From the NCBI GenBank assembly GCA_963682025.1, contig OY821517.1, forward strand, positions 298,309,344 to 298,373,343: a stretch of DNA of 64,000 nucleotides, written 5' to 3'. Below are positions 22,301-34,236 of the stretch, in pieces. The stretch comes from Cordilura impudica (lineage: Eukaryota > Arthropoda > Insecta > Diptera > Scathophagidae). Under the pieces are notes generated by a model. The model ran no database searches, was not told where the DNA came from, and saw only the letters and a list, made by a program, of their open reading frames with translations. Every line of letters starts with the position of its first letter. Within the stretch, counting starts at the first letter, position 1. The position numbers were made by a program, and so were the translations under genes.

Positions 22301-22620
22301 AGGCGCCATGCCCACCAAAAATATCAAAAACTCCAATTTTCATACACTTTTCGCAGCATTTGCGGCCATATATCGGCAATAACTCTAATTTTGATTTCCA
22401 GGTGTTCAATTGTTGAGCGGTGTAGGCGAGTGACGTGACATAACGATGGTCGTTCAGATTCAATTCTTGCATAAGTTGAATCTTAAAAGCTGTTAAGCCA
22501 AGAACCTTCCATAAAACGGATGGACACATCACCATTTTCTGAGAACGGCGCCGAATTGATCGATGTGGGTCTTCTTCAATGCATTACTGTACAGCGGCTA
22601 CAGCTTATTCGGTGCGCACT
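22301..22620 (-). pseudogene. mariner transposase relic with internal deletion
   Basis: The minus strand reads VLGLTAFKIQLMQELNLNDH, the end of the DNA-binding domain of a mariner subgroup. A few codons later comes VIADIWPQMLRKVYENWS, which belongs to the C-terminus of the same proteins. The whole catalytic core is therefore deleted. A GGHG remnant of the final GGHMPEIIF block follows. Confidence 0.65.
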
Positions 22621-22644
22621 GTTTGTTGTCTTACGCGTTGCAAA

Positions 22645-22969
22645 TCTATAATATTAATAGGCTAGTCGATTTCTTGTGACCGATATTTTGTTCTACCGTT
22701 TTATTCCGATTTTGACCAAACGTACATTATCTGAAAGGGATTTCTTTTTAGCCGTTTTGCAGATTTACAGATTTTTAAATTTTTTCCTTTATATTGAGTA
22801 AATTGCATTTGCTACAAGTTGCTACAAACAAATACATAAAGTTATACAATGCTATGTGTGTGTTTATTAAATTTGTTAATGTGTTTGTAATAAAAATGAG
22901 TTTGTTTTTTGTGTTAATTTGCGATTTGGCTATAATTGATTAGCATACCTTTAGGGTCTTTATTTAATG
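22645..22969 (+). mobile_element. Small Helitron-like element, copy 4 (3' end missing)
   Basis: Begins TCTATAATATTAATAGGC after A. It follows the family up to TAGGGTCTTTATTTAATGA and then diverges, lacking the hairpin and CTAG end. Confidence 0.75.
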
Positions 22970-23116
22970 ATGGACGCTCCGATGGACGATTGTCTCTACG
23001 ATAAGTTTAAGGAACAGCACCATTATTTTGATAGAAAATTAAAAAACAATATGCAAGCGTTGCTCTCGCATACGTCTCTCCATGATGGAATGCTGAAAGC
23101 AACTATCAACTGTTAA
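22967..23116 (+). CDS. Small open frame replacing a Helitron 3' end
   Basis: A 49-residue frame starts MMDAPMDDCLYDKFKEQHHY and ends KATINC, beginning exactly where the Helitron copy loses its family sequence. Its base composition is less AT-rich than the flanks. I do not recognise it; it may be a captured fragment or chance. No splice sites or promoter were identified. Confidence 0.2.
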   Translation: MMDAPMDDCLYDKFKEQHHYFDRKLKNNMQALLSHTSLHDGMLKATINC

Positions 23117-23389
23117 TTCAGTTCTCAAATAAAACAGTGCTACTAATTCAAAGTTTTGAACCTCTAAAAACACTTAATATGAAAGAAAAATTAATTTATT
23201 CGAACAATTTTAAATTCGAAAAATATGGCAAAGATCGGGAAGATCACGCGTAGCTCGCGCCTTTAAAAAATCGGAATGTTATCTTTGATGTATCTTTGGA
23301 TACACTCCGAATTTATTATTTATTATGAATTATATGGATTTAACAAAATTCAATTTTGTTAATTTTATAGCGAATTTCAAAGTAATTTT

Positions 23390-23700
23390 TGATAACTTCA
23401 GGCCGCAAATATAAATATATTTTTATGAATTTTGGTATATAAGCTTTTATTAGCCAATCTTTTATGTTGAGACCAAGCCCCCATATGAGAATACCCTTGG
23501 GATTTGACCTATATTGCGTTGAGATCCAAATTATTAAATATGTATATCGTGATCAAATTTGGTTTGTGACTTTACTATATCCACAAATCAAAACTCAAAA
23601 ACTATGAAGGGTGCGGAGTAATTTTAGTCATAGTCACCAATATTCACTTAGATCTCTCTGACTTTCAAGTGACCGGGCTCGGACCGGATCGGACTATTTT
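23390..23700 (+). repeat. Degenerate INE-1-like relic
   Basis: Contains GGCCGCAAATATAAATATAT, GAGATCCAAATTATTAAATA and ATCAAATTTGGTTTGTGACT, aligned with the middle of the INE-1-like elements, and ends GACTTTCAAGT. The CCGTCC tract and both termini are lost. Confidence 0.55.
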
Positions 23701-25315
23701 TGGATTTAGTCTCATATATTGGTAGTCACATCCGATAAACAAAAAACAAAATATTAAAAGAGTTTAGTCACAATACATAAAAAAGATAGTTACACGAGAG
23801 AAGTGTTCCACTAGGTGAAATTGATGAATAATTTCTTGAGTCTTGAGCATACCTTTTATATTATCCTCAATTTAAATATAAAGCATGCTTTTTCTTTAAT
23901 ATCTACAATTTATTTTTAAAGCATACTTTTAGACATTATAACTCAGCTTTTTTTTTTAAAGACCCCATAAACTTAAGTCATCCAATATTAAACTTGTCCT
24001 AACATTAACTTATGGCAGTTGTTTTAGCGAAATATTTTATAGCGAAATATTAGTCATGATTGTGTTGGTATAAATAAGTCTCGATATATTTAAAATAGCC
24101 TATTTTCACATACATACTCAAAACCACTACCACCACAAAGAACACATGTTGACTGTGGTAAGTTTACTAAGTAGGAAAATACATTATTTGTGTTTTTGTT
24201 GACGATTCCTCAAATCAGAAGAACTTTAGAGTGTTTAACTGTCTTCATTTTCAATTCTAAACAACAAGTGTTCATTTTGTTGTAACAAAATGTATTAGAA
24301 GTATATATGTATGTGTGCGTGTGTTTTTAAAATAAACTTATATAAATTACCCACTTTGGTCTTGTTTATGTGAATGTATGGTGGCTTTTAAGTAATGTGT
24401 GTAGTGAGTATCGCTTAATTTTCTTGGTACTTTGACTTTGACTACCTTTACAGGAATTTGTGTTCGTTTGTGAATTACAAGATTATGTGTAAGTGTATTC
24501 TTACTTCCTCTTAAATGGTTGACACTTTAATGTACTTTAACTATCATTAAATAGCGAAATGTTATAAATTTTATTTGGAAAGTAATTAAGAAAATTAAAT
24601 AATAAAAGCATTTTTGGACGGGGAAGAATTAAAATGTTCGGCTGTTAAATATTAAAAAGGAACTCAGAAGTTTAAAAGAATGCACGGTTCTATCGAATGG
24701 TTCAAAAAAAGGGCTACCTGACACTTTATGTGGTGAAAAAGCTTTTTAAGGTGAAAAATTAAAACAATTTTGCATATGATAAAATTTACATTTATCTCAC
24801 TAAATTGTTCGAAAATGAAATATTTGTTAGAAAATATGGAAGTTCTCGTTATATACTAATGCAAATAAACATTCACACGATTGGATCTATAGAAATACAT
24901 ATATAAATATATAAAGATATTGAAGTTTTAGTTAAACGATTTGTGATTCGAATTTGATTGATAGATCTTTGATTGGGTCAAAAATTGGATGAATTTTTGG
25001 TCACAATATAATTGGTCTGCTAATTGTAATATATTCTTGAACAACCTCTCGACTTTAGCAATTCCATGATGATAACCTAAAAGTTATCATGTGTAGTTAA
25101 AAAAATCAGCCAGTCAAATAATAATTAAATTTATGAATCATTTAATTAATAAATCATTTTCATTAATGATTAAATCTTTTTCATTAAATAATGAATTTTT
25201 CATTAAATTAATGAATTTTTACATTAAATTAGTGAGTTTTTATCATAATATTAATGAAAATTTCATTATATTGTTTTTTTTCTTTTCCAATAAATTAAAG
25301 AATTTTTCAAAATTA
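23701..25315. other. No recognised feature
   Basis: No transposon motif or long open frame was found. 25130-25310 is low-complexity DNA built from ATTAATGAATTTTT-like words. A GTAAGT at 24159 lacks a convincing acceptor partner. Confidence 0.4.
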
Positions 25316-26067
25316 ACAAGTAAGAAAATTATAGTCGGTCTAGACCGACTATACGATACCCTATACCATGCGTTTAGAGACCCTATCTCTTAGACCCAAC
25401 TAACTGGATATAGAAAATAAGCATAAACCAAATTTGAGTGGGATTTTTATTAATTTTTTCGGCTGCAGATATGAAAAAGTTCATATCGGATGCTATATCT
25501 ATATGGGGACTAGGCCCAAAAATGGATCGATCCTGACCATGTTTGGTAAAGTCTCTTGTATTTACCAAAAATATATACAAACAAAATTTGAGAAGAATCA
25601 GGGCAATATTTTTGTTTTTTGATAGATTTAAGTGAAGATCGGGAAGCAGCTCTATATGGTGCCTATGACTAAGAGTTGTCCAATAGGGATCATTTTTGGA
25701 CTACTGATTAATGGATGTAATATATGATAATTTGGATCTTATGGCAATATATGTTGATTTCATAGGGGTCATTTGTATTGGGGCTAGGTCTGAACATGGA
25801 CCGATTCAATAGCGTTCATCCCATGGCCGATAAAAGATTAAATACCATATTTCATCAAAATATATTCATATTTGCGACCTCCAGTTTGATTACAAGCTTT
25901 ACATGGACACACAGACGGACGGACGGACGGACATCGTTAAATCGAATCAGATAGTGATTCTGATTCGATCGGTATAATTAAGGATGGGTGTTGGTCAAAT
26001 ATTTTTGGTTGTTACAAACAGCAGCACAAAGTCATTATACCCAAACCACATAGTGGTATAGGGTATA
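25316..26067 (-). mobile_element. INE-1-like element, full copy
   Basis: This is the reference copy for the family. The left end is ACAAGTAAGAAAATTATAG followed by a 24-bp perfect palindrome (25330-25353) and ACCCTATACCATG. The right end is a CCAC-ATA-GTGG hairpin then TATAGGGTATA. CCCTATACCA near the left and TGGTATAGGG at the right form subterminal inverted repeats. The GGACGGACGGACGGAC tract lies at 25916-25932. Layout and the CCGTCC tract match INE-1/DINE-1 repeats of flies (non-autonomous Helentron relatives); the name is assigned by resemblance. Confidence 0.75.
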
Positions 26068-26309
26068 ATGAGAAGTTACATTCCATTTAAAACAACCTTC
26101 TAAACTTCTTAATAAAATTTTTGAATTTTTCATGAATTCTATAATTTTTTTTTTTTTTAATTTTGAAAAATTATTGGTAAATACATAAAATTGTGAAAAT
26201 TTGGTTATAGAAAACAACTCAACAACAACTTAGGTTCTGGGAGATATTTGCTATAGAAATCAACTTACTGTTTGTTTTTAAATTTATAGTATTTTTATTA
26301 TTGAAAGCA

Positions 26310-26640
26310 GGCAAGAAAATTATAGTGGGTCTAAACCGACTATACGATAGATGCAACTTTTCTGAGGAATATAAAAATTAAACATAACCAAATTTAAGTT
26401 GTATTGTTATTAATTTTGGGGCTACAAATATAAAAGGTCAAAAAATGGACCGCGTTTTTAAAAAAGTCACTTATTTTTCTCAGAATTTCACAATTCGTGA
26501 AAAATCAGTATTTTTATTTTGTTACATATTTAAGAGAAGATCGGGATTTAAATTTTGTTTGTGGATTATGACTTAAAATGGTCCTACGGTCCTGAAATTG
26601 ATTTTAAGTGGATCGAAATTTTGTCTGTGACTTTTTTCTT
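26310..26640 (-). repeat. Degenerate INE-1-like 5' part
   Basis: Starts CAAGAAAATTATAGTGGGTC with the palindrome decayed, then continues to AAATATAAAAGGTCAAAAAA and GAGAAGATCGGGATTT. It is much more diverged than the neighbouring copy at 25316. Confidence 0.55.
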
Positions 26641-26888
26641 AGATGTAGCTTTTATAATGAAAATGTTTAGATTATTAAGGCTTCTTTATTCCAGTACCAG
26701 TTAAAATCTGTTTAAAAGTCTCAAAATTGTCACGAATTTCTTTAAAAAAATTGTATACTTTAGTTTTCATAATATTTCGTACCCTAAAAATATGCTTTAA
26801 TTTTTGTAATTATACAAATCCTTGAAAGTATAGCCTTTAAAATTAAACATCATTAAATTTTACCACTTTTTCCCTTGTCTTCAAATAG

Positions 26889-26920
26889 CAACGAGTCATG
26901 GTGCGTTTCAGCCGAAGTTT
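26889..26920 (+). CDS. Candidate 32-nt host microexon
   Basis: A pyrimidine-rich acceptor (ACTTTTTCCCTTGTCTTCAA then ATAG) is followed by 32 nt that are less AT-rich than the flanks, and then by a strong donor, GTAAGTCATT. All three frames are open; the middle frame encodes [10 protein letters not shown]. No transposon motif lies near it. If real it would be an internal exon of a host gene whose other exons lie outside the window, making the surroundings a large intron. It could equally be a chance pairing of splice signals. Confidence 0.3.
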
Positions 26921-26975
26921 GTAAGTCATTACTCATAAACAATATTAACATCTTGTATATACTTATTTACAAACA

Positions 26976-26987
26976 TACATACATACC

Positions 26988-27044
<57 letters not shown>

Positions 27045-27100
27045 ATATATTATATATCTATATGTATATATTTATATATATATATATATATACATACATA
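26976..27100. repeat. TATA/TACA microsatellite
   Basis: CATACATACATACCTACATA passes into long TA runs interrupted by TATGTATA. The apparent open frame here is repeat-derived. Confidence 0.9.
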
Positions 27101-28135
27101 TGTATAACAAAATCCAGTTAATGTAGCTTAATATGATTTATTAAGTATAAATCACTGATTTTTATGCAGTGTTTATGTTGTCGAGAGAATTCAACAACAA
27201 AATTGTATGGTATATTTTTTGTGCCTACTTAAGCCTATAATCTTAATTTCATTAACACTTAACACTTTATTGCTTCATTATCATAATCTTTTCTTGTTTT
27301 TTTCCCCAAATTAAATATGTGTGAATACATATTCATACGTTGATGGTGGAATTTTTGAAATTCCTTGCATATTACTGGGAGGATGGCATAGAATTGTAAA
27401 ACAAATGTGGTTTATAAATTAATGGTTGATAGCAAATACGTATCTAAAAATTATTGCTTAATATTGAATGCAATAATAATAAAAAAGTTATTTCTGGCTG
27501 AATTTAAATGCATTAAAATTACAAAAAGCCATACAAATTTATTTCTAGCAAGCAATTATAGGCTGTTTTGAAACGAAATGCATGCTCAAATCTGTTGAGG
27601 ATGCTTAAATAACTGTAAACTATAGAATAAAGAGCCAATATCTAATTAATTCGGCTTGAAATTATTATAATTTTTGAGACGTTTTTGATACGTCTGAACA
27701 ATATGAATCTCTAACTACATATAACTAGAGTCGATATAGCGATGTTCGTCTGTCTGTTGAAAGCATGACCACATCTGGGAAATTTTGTATATTTGCTATA
27801 CAATAGAAATGACTCGTATATCCTTATTTAATGAAAATGTTGGCTTTACTGCCGTAAGATTGAAACAGTAAAAAAATCATAATTTTTACAGTGAATACCT
27901 TTACATTTATTTCTTTCTTAATTTTCTTTTGCCATTGATATGAAAAAATTGCTAAGTCCACGTTGTCAAAAGACACGTGAAAATTTCAGCAATTTCGCTT
28001 AGAAGCTTTATTAAATATATGCATTTACAGATTAAAAAAACGTAAGCCAAAACATTTTAGAAAGGATTGGTTTGTTGTAAGGTATGGTGTTAATTTGACT
28101 GACAATTTTGTTAGCCCGATACTATAGATTGCTAG
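27101..28135. other. Mostly featureless; short INE-1-type trace
   Basis: Only 27725-27790 (GAGTCGATATAGCGATGTTC followed by GTCTGTCTGTTGAAAGCA) recalls the CCGTCC region of INE-1-type repeats. Nothing else was recognised. Confidence 0.45.
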
Positions 28136-28139
28136 TATT

Positions 28140-28610
28140 TGTCAGTTTGAACATAAATGAGTTTTTTCAAATCTAAAAAAGAAATAAATCCTGAAAAAAA
28201 TTTCCTTAAAAAATAGTTTTCCTTAAAATTTTTTTCCTTAAAAAAATTGTTTTCCAATAAAAAAAATTTTTTGCCCTTAAATTTTTTTCCCTTAAAAAAA
28301 AATTTTTTTCCCTTCAAAATTTTTTCCTTAATTTTTTTCATTAAAAAATTTTTTTCCCTTAAAAAAATTTTTTCCTTAAAAATTAAAAATTTTTTGCCAT
28401 ATAAATTTTTTCCCTTAAAATTTTTTTTAAACAATTTTTAAAAAAATTTTTTAATTTTTTTCCCTTAAAAGATTTAAAAAAAATTTTTTTTTTAATTTTC
28501 CTTAAAAATTTTGTTCCCTTAAAAAATAGTTTTTCCTTAAAAAAATTTTTATTTTTTCCCTTAGAAAAATTTTTTAAGGGAAAAAATTTTAATTAAATTT
28601 AAATTTTTGT
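28140..28610. repeat. Degenerate TTTTTTCCCTTAAAAA tandem tract
   Basis: About 470 bp made of variable-length units of T-run, CCC, TTAAAA. It opens frames on both strands that are purely repeat-derived. A related degenerate tract lies at 46790-47230. Confidence 0.85.
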
Positions 28611-28701
28611 ATTTTTGATTACACCGAAAAAATGGTATGAGTATGCTCTGCAATCATTATCAAACCAAACAAAAAACCACTCTTCTGACTCAAAATGTAT
28701 A

Positions 28702-29076
28702 TCTATAATATTAATAGGATAGGCGATTTCTTGTGACCGATGTTTTGTTCTACTTCTTTATCCCGATTTTGACCAAACGTATATTATTTGAAAGGTATTC
28801 CTTTTTAGTCGTTTTTCAGATTTACAGATTTTTAAATTTTTTTTTTTTTTAGTAAATTGCATTGAAAGTTGCTACTAACACATACATAAAATTATACAAT
28901 GCTATGTGTGTGTTTATTAAATTTGTTAATGTGTTTGCAATAAAAATGAGTTTGTTTTTTTGTGTTGATTTGCGAATTGGCTGCAATTGATTAGCATACC
29001 TTTAGGGTCTTTACTTAATGAAAAAATAAAACTTCCTAGAATTTGCACTCGAATTTCGAGGGCTGGAATCTGCTAG
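28702..29076 (+). mobile_element. Small Helitron-like element, copy 5
   Basis: Complete: TCTATAATATTAATAGG after A, hairpin CACTCGAATTTCGAGGG, terminal CTGCTAG before T. Followed by a short duplication of ACTTATAACTAGCTG words. Confidence 0.8.
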
Positions 29077-30641
29077 TACTTATAACTAGCTGGTACTTAT
29101 AACTACTTATAACTAGCTGTAGTTTAAATACATACCAGAAAGTGAGTCAGTATAGTTTTTTTTTTTTTAAGTTACAAACATTACCACAAACTTATTTTAA
29201 CCTTACCTGACCACAGTGTGGCATAAGGAATTAATATGTTCTCTACGTTACGAATTTTATTTGTCATTAAAATAATAATGGATACTTTTAGCAAACATTT
29301 CCATTCAATTTAAAAGCATACTTTGAGGAGTTCATACAATTTCTTACCTTTAACCTTTCGTTTTAGATTTCATTGGAAAAGTTTTATTTTATTTTTTTTT
29401 TATCTTAAACATTTCACATAAAAATTCAAATTACTTTAAAAAAATCTAATTTCATTTATAATATTACCTAGCCATTTGTCTGTGCTAAACAATGTTTATG
29501 TCCAGGTATAAAGTGCACTATTAAGAAAATTATTTTTGTTAGAACTGCATCGTCTGGCAATATCCGCAAATTCTAAATTAATGTCTTACACTCGTAAAAA
29601 AAAACATTCTGAAGACTTTATTTTTTCTTAAAATCTTTGAAATCACATCTATAAGAGGGATTTCCCTTTGTCATTTTACGACTCCTAATTGACCTTTTGA
29701 ATTTTGGACAGGCGATGTGATGTGGTTTGCTCATAGAACAACAAAAATGTTGTTATACATGCTGGTATTTATATTTCGTTTTAACTTCTTCATTTTCTTT
29801 TTTTCCCAACAAGCACTCATTTTGTGGATATCCCTACAGACAAGACCCACAAAAGCAATAAAAATATAGAACAATATTAGTTGTGCTAACTAAAATTTAT
29901 GGCAGTTAGTTTATAGAATTATACGAGGAAATATATGTATACTACTCCATAGAACAGCTCAAACTTCTTATTTTATAAAAATTTCATCAAATAGTTTGTT
30001 ATCGGTAATATGAGTTTCAGATAAAGTTTGTAACATTTAATTATCATTTTTGAATCGATTTGGCTTTCTGATTCGGCTTTTAAACTTAATCGGTCAAATA
30101 AGCCTTAAATATATTTCATAAAATTTTAAATACTAGAGTAGATCAATATTAAAAAAAAAAAATTAGGATCCTTTTAATCCTTTATATTCCGTGTTGTTCA
30201 GAGTAAGCATAAAAATTTTGTTTACAAATTTCGTGTTTGTAAATGTTGTCATAATGGAGAGGTAAAATTAGCGTTTATGCGAATGCCAGCAGCGATGCCA
30301 ACTTTTTTTTAAACAAAAAGTGCAACACAGTTCCTCAAAAAGCGCTAAATTAGAAAAACGCTAAAAAGAGCTGCTATTTGATGTTTATTTTTTCAACTGT
30401 TCATTTTCAAATATATCATTTTCTATCTCGTGTTCCGGTCTAGCATTGTTTTTATATAAAAATTTGATATTTTTTTAGTTTGAATTCAATTTTATTTATT
30501 TAACAAAAGTCTGTATTATAATATTTGTGATTATATGTATATATGTATTAATACGTCAAATTTGGCATAATTATAGTTCATATGGAGGAGAAGTACAGAG
30601 TGATAAAATTTATGTGTAATATGTGTTAAAAATATATTAAA
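29077..30641. other. No recognised feature
   Basis: AT-rich with poly-T runs. No transposon motif, shared repeat or convincing exon was found. Confidence 0.4.
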
Positions 30642-31149
30642 CTAGCTGTTTTTACCCGGTCTTGCCCGGGATAAAAAGACCTTTGACTTGAAAAATGGTT
30701 CACTATGCTTACCAAGCGCTGTGTACTTAGCCCCAATTGACAAATTCCCCAATAAAATGAACTTTCTCCCCAAAAATTTGTATGGGCAGCAAATTCATTT
30801 TTTATTTCAATTAAACATTTTTTGATTTTTTAATTTAGAAGTTTTTTATAAGATGCTGCAGCAAAAATACTTCAAAAATAAGCTGCGAAACCGCTTTAAT
30901 TTTTTGTTTTCAGTTTATTTATAAACATAAAATATAACGGAAAGGTTCCCAAATTAAAGGAATCAAAACTTTTAAAAATTGAGTTACTTCATTCAATAAG
31001 TGATCATCATTTAGCAGAGACGTCAAATTCAAGTTTCAGAAATGAAAAACTAATGCGACGTTTAATATTATATCGCAAGGTTTCCTATTTTGATCAACAG
31101 GAAATTATTTCACATACGTAGATAAAATTTATCATACGACATTTCACTA

Positions 31150-32085
31150 AGCTGTGTTCCGCGAGCGAGTCGCGTCCGCGCGCCTCGCGCCGCTTCCTCA
31201 CAGCTACTACCCGTGCTGCCGCTTAGTTTTCGTTAACTTATTTTAATTCCTAAAACATATTTTTTAGAGCATTGCGATATTTTAGCTGAGCTTTGTTCCG
31301 AGAGTGCGTCGTGTCCGCATCCGTCGCGGCCGAGTTCGCGCGCCGCGGGCCGCTTCCGCGCGTTTGGCAGCCACACCTGTGCTGCCGCGCAGTTGTTGTC
31401 AACTTATTTTAATCGCCAAAATATATTTCTCAGATCATTGCGATATTTTTGCTGAGCTGTGTTCCGCGAGCACGTCGCGTCCGCGCGCCTCGCGCCGCTT
31501 CCTCGCAAATACTACCCATGCTGCCGCTTAGTTTTCGTTAACTTATTTTAATTCCTAAAACATATTTTATAGAGCATTGCGATATTTTAGCTGAGCTGTG
31601 TTCCGGGAGCGCGTCGCGTCCGCATCCGTTGCGTCCGAGTCCGCGGTCGCGCGCCGCTTCCGCGCGTTTGGCAGTCACACCCGTGCTGCCGCGCAGTTGT
31701 TGTCAACTTATTTTAATCGCCAAAATATATTTTTCAGATCATTGCGATATTTTAGCTGAGCTGTGTTCCGCGAGCGCGTCGCGTCCGCATCTGTCGCGTC
31801 CGCGTCCGCGCTCCTCCGCTTAATTCTCGTTAACTTATTTTAATTCCTAAAACATATTTTTTAGAGCATTGCGATATTTTAGCTGAGCTGTGTTCCGAGA
31901 GCACGTCGCGTCCGCATCCGTCGCGTCCGAGTCCGCGGTCGCGCACCGCGCGCCGCTTCCGCGCATTTGGCAACCACACATGTGCTGCCGCGCAGCTGTT
32001 GCCAACTTATTTTAATTGTCAAAATATATTTTTCAGATCATTCCGATATTCTAGCTAAGCTGTATTCCCCGTGCGCGTGGCTTCC
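31150..32085. repeat. GC-rich minisatellite inside Helitron copy 2
   Basis: About seven 130-160-bp units of the same kind as 2049-2745, again alternating between GCGAGCGCG and GAGAGCGCG subtypes. The last unit is the most diverged. Confidence 0.85.
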
Positions 32086-32339
32086 GCGCAACGAAATAAT
32101 GCTATTGAAAAGAATACTCATTTTAAATGCATTTATTGTAGGGCATATATTGAGAGCAGTATGCATATGTTTACTAAAATAAATATTTAACAAAACTCAT
32201 TAAATAAAAATATGTAAAAATTTAAGAATGAATTTGGGCAGTAAGTTAATTTTTTATTTCTATTAAAAAAAAATCGGGAATTTGTTCATTTCTTTTGGGT
32301 ACCTTTTTTTAAGTTTGGGGAATTTGTTCACCGTGTAGT

Positions 32340-33370
32340 TATTTCCGTGTAAACCAAATTTCAGAGAAATCCGTTGAAAAGTAAAAATCATATGGCGACC
32401 TTCCCTGGAATATGTACTAAATTTCGGAGAAAGCCATTGAAAAATAAAAGTTTGTATAGCAATCAAATAAAGAAACAAATAAAAGTAAAAAAATAAGTTT
32501 TATATGCATAGAAGTTGGCGCAAAGTGGCCTGTAAGAAGCATATGGTGACCTTCCCTGTAGTATAGAGATCGTGTGGCCAAATTTTAGACATCCCTTGAA
32601 AAATAAAAATTTCTATAGTGAACAAATATACCAAAAAGCAGAAAATTAATTTTGTATAAAAAGTGGGCGTAGAAGTAGGCGTGGCCGGCAAGAATCATAT
32701 GGCGACCTCTCTGGAGTACAGAGATCGTGTGTAGCAAATTTCAGTTTTGGAACAAATGTACCAAAAAACAGAATACGAATTGCACACAAAAAGTGGGCGT
32801 AACAGTAGGCGTGACCGGTACGAAGAATATGTCGACCTTCCCTGGAGCAGAGAGATCGTGTATACCAAATTTCAGAGAAATCGGTTGAAAAATAAAAATT
32901 TGTATAGCGAACAAATATACCAAAAAACAGAAAACGAATTGTATACAAAAAGTGGGCGTAAAAGTAGGTGTGGCCGCAAGAATCACATGGTGACCTGGCC
33001 TGGGGTACAAAGATCGTGTGTACCAAATTTTAGAGAAATGCGTTGAAAAATAAAAATTTGTATAGCGAACAAATATACCAAAAAACAGAAAATGAATTGT
33101 ATACAAAAAGTGGGCGTAAAAGTAGGCGTGGTAGATAAAAAGTATATGGTGACCTTAGCTGGAGTACAGGGATCGTGTGTACCGAGTTTCAGAGAAATCT
33201 GTTAACAAATAAAAATTTGTATAGTGAACAAATATGAATAAAACAGAAAATGAATTTTACATAAAAAGTGGGCGTAAAAGTAGGCGTGGCCGGTAAAAAG
33301 TATATGGCGACCTTTCCTGGGGTATAGAGATCGTGTGTACAAAATTTTAGGAAAATCCGTTGAAAAATAA
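32340..33370. repeat. 158-bp tandem array inside Helitron copy 2
   Basis: About six units with the GTGGGCGTAAAAGTAGGCGT core, several internally shortened. It ends in a CAAA run (33388-33420) longer than that of copy 1. Confidence 0.85.
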
Positions 33371-33449
33371 AAATTTGTATAGCGGTCAAACAAACAAACA
33401 AACAAACAAACAAACAAACAGAAAATGAATTTTATATATATAGATTAAA

Positions 33450-33824
33450 CTAGCAGATTCCAGCACTTGAAATTCGAGCGCAAATTCTATGAAACTTTCT
33501 TTTTTCATTAAATAAAGACCCTAAAGGTATGCTTCACAATTCAACGCACTTTAAATGAAGAAAACAAACTCAACACATTAACACAAACACATTAACAAAT
33601 TTAATAAACATACACATAGCATTGTATAATTTTATTTATGTGTTAGTAGCAACTTTAAAGGGTCATAACTCCTAAAAAATATTCCAGACGATGAAAATCT
33701 GTAAATCTGGGTAACAGCTTAAAAGAAATATCTTTCAAATGATAAATTTTATGTTAAAATAGGGGTAAAACTGTGAAACTTACATCGGTAACAAAAAATC
33801 GCCTAGCCTATTAATATTAAATTA
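33450..33824 (-). mobile_element. Small Helitron-like element, copy 6
   Basis: CTAG begins five bases after the end of Helitron copy 2, followed by the hairpin CTTGAAATTCGAG and, at the far end, GCCTAGCCTATTAATATTA with the last bases of the 5' end changed. Confidence 0.7.
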
Positions 33825-34236
33825 ACTAAAATATTTACAATAAATAATTTTATAAGAGCCTAAAGGTATGCTAATTAATTATAGCCAATTCACAATTCAT
33901 CGCATATGATTTATTATTGATGGTTTCAAAAGGAGTACATTTAATCGCCCTGTGTTGAATTGTGAATTGCATACCTTTAGGCTCTTATAAAACTATTTAT
34001 TAACAATCGCATTTATATTTCTTCTGTGTGTTCATCAAATATTTATAATGAAATTTAATGAATTTTATTTAAAAATTCACAATTTAATGAATTTTATTTA
34101 AAAATTTACAATTTAATGAATTTTATTTACAAATTCACAATTAAATGTATTTTATTTAAATATTCATAAATTTTTTATAAAAAAAATAAAATTTTCTAGA
34201 ATTTGCACTCGTATTTCGAGTACTGGGCTCTGCTAG
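33825..34236 (+). mobile_element. Small Helitron-like element, copy 7, with internal inverted repeat
   Basis: Ends CTCTGCTAG before T with a CTCGTATTTCGAG hairpin. Internally TAAGAGCCTAAAGGTATGC (from 33852) is repeated inverted as GCATACCTTTAGGCTCTTA (ending at about 33987), enclosing about 100 bp. 34055-34165 is a short array of a 30-bp ATTTAATGAATTTTATTT unit. The 5' terminus is not recognisable. Confidence 0.6.

Larger units (their letters stand above)
30642..33444 (-). mobile_element. Helitron-like element, copy 2 (2.8 kb)
   Basis: Same termini as the copy at 1512-4344: terminal CTAG with the CCCGG hairpin at the left, TCTATATATATAAAA (reverse complement) at the right, flanked by A on the left and T on the right. 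The flanking sequence differs from copy 1, so it is an independent insertion and not a duplication of the region. It has more GC-rich units (about seven) and fewer 158-bp units (about six) than copy 1. Confidence 0.75.

Noticed and set aside
24140..24165. Splice donor ACTGTG^GTAAGT as evidence of an exon
   Set aside because: No credible acceptor or coding stretch was found upstream.
33825..34236. CRISPR-like array from regularly spaced ATTTAATGAATTTTATTT words at 34055-34165
   Set aside because: The repeats are contiguous AT-rich tandem units without distinct spacers, in a eukaryotic transposon.
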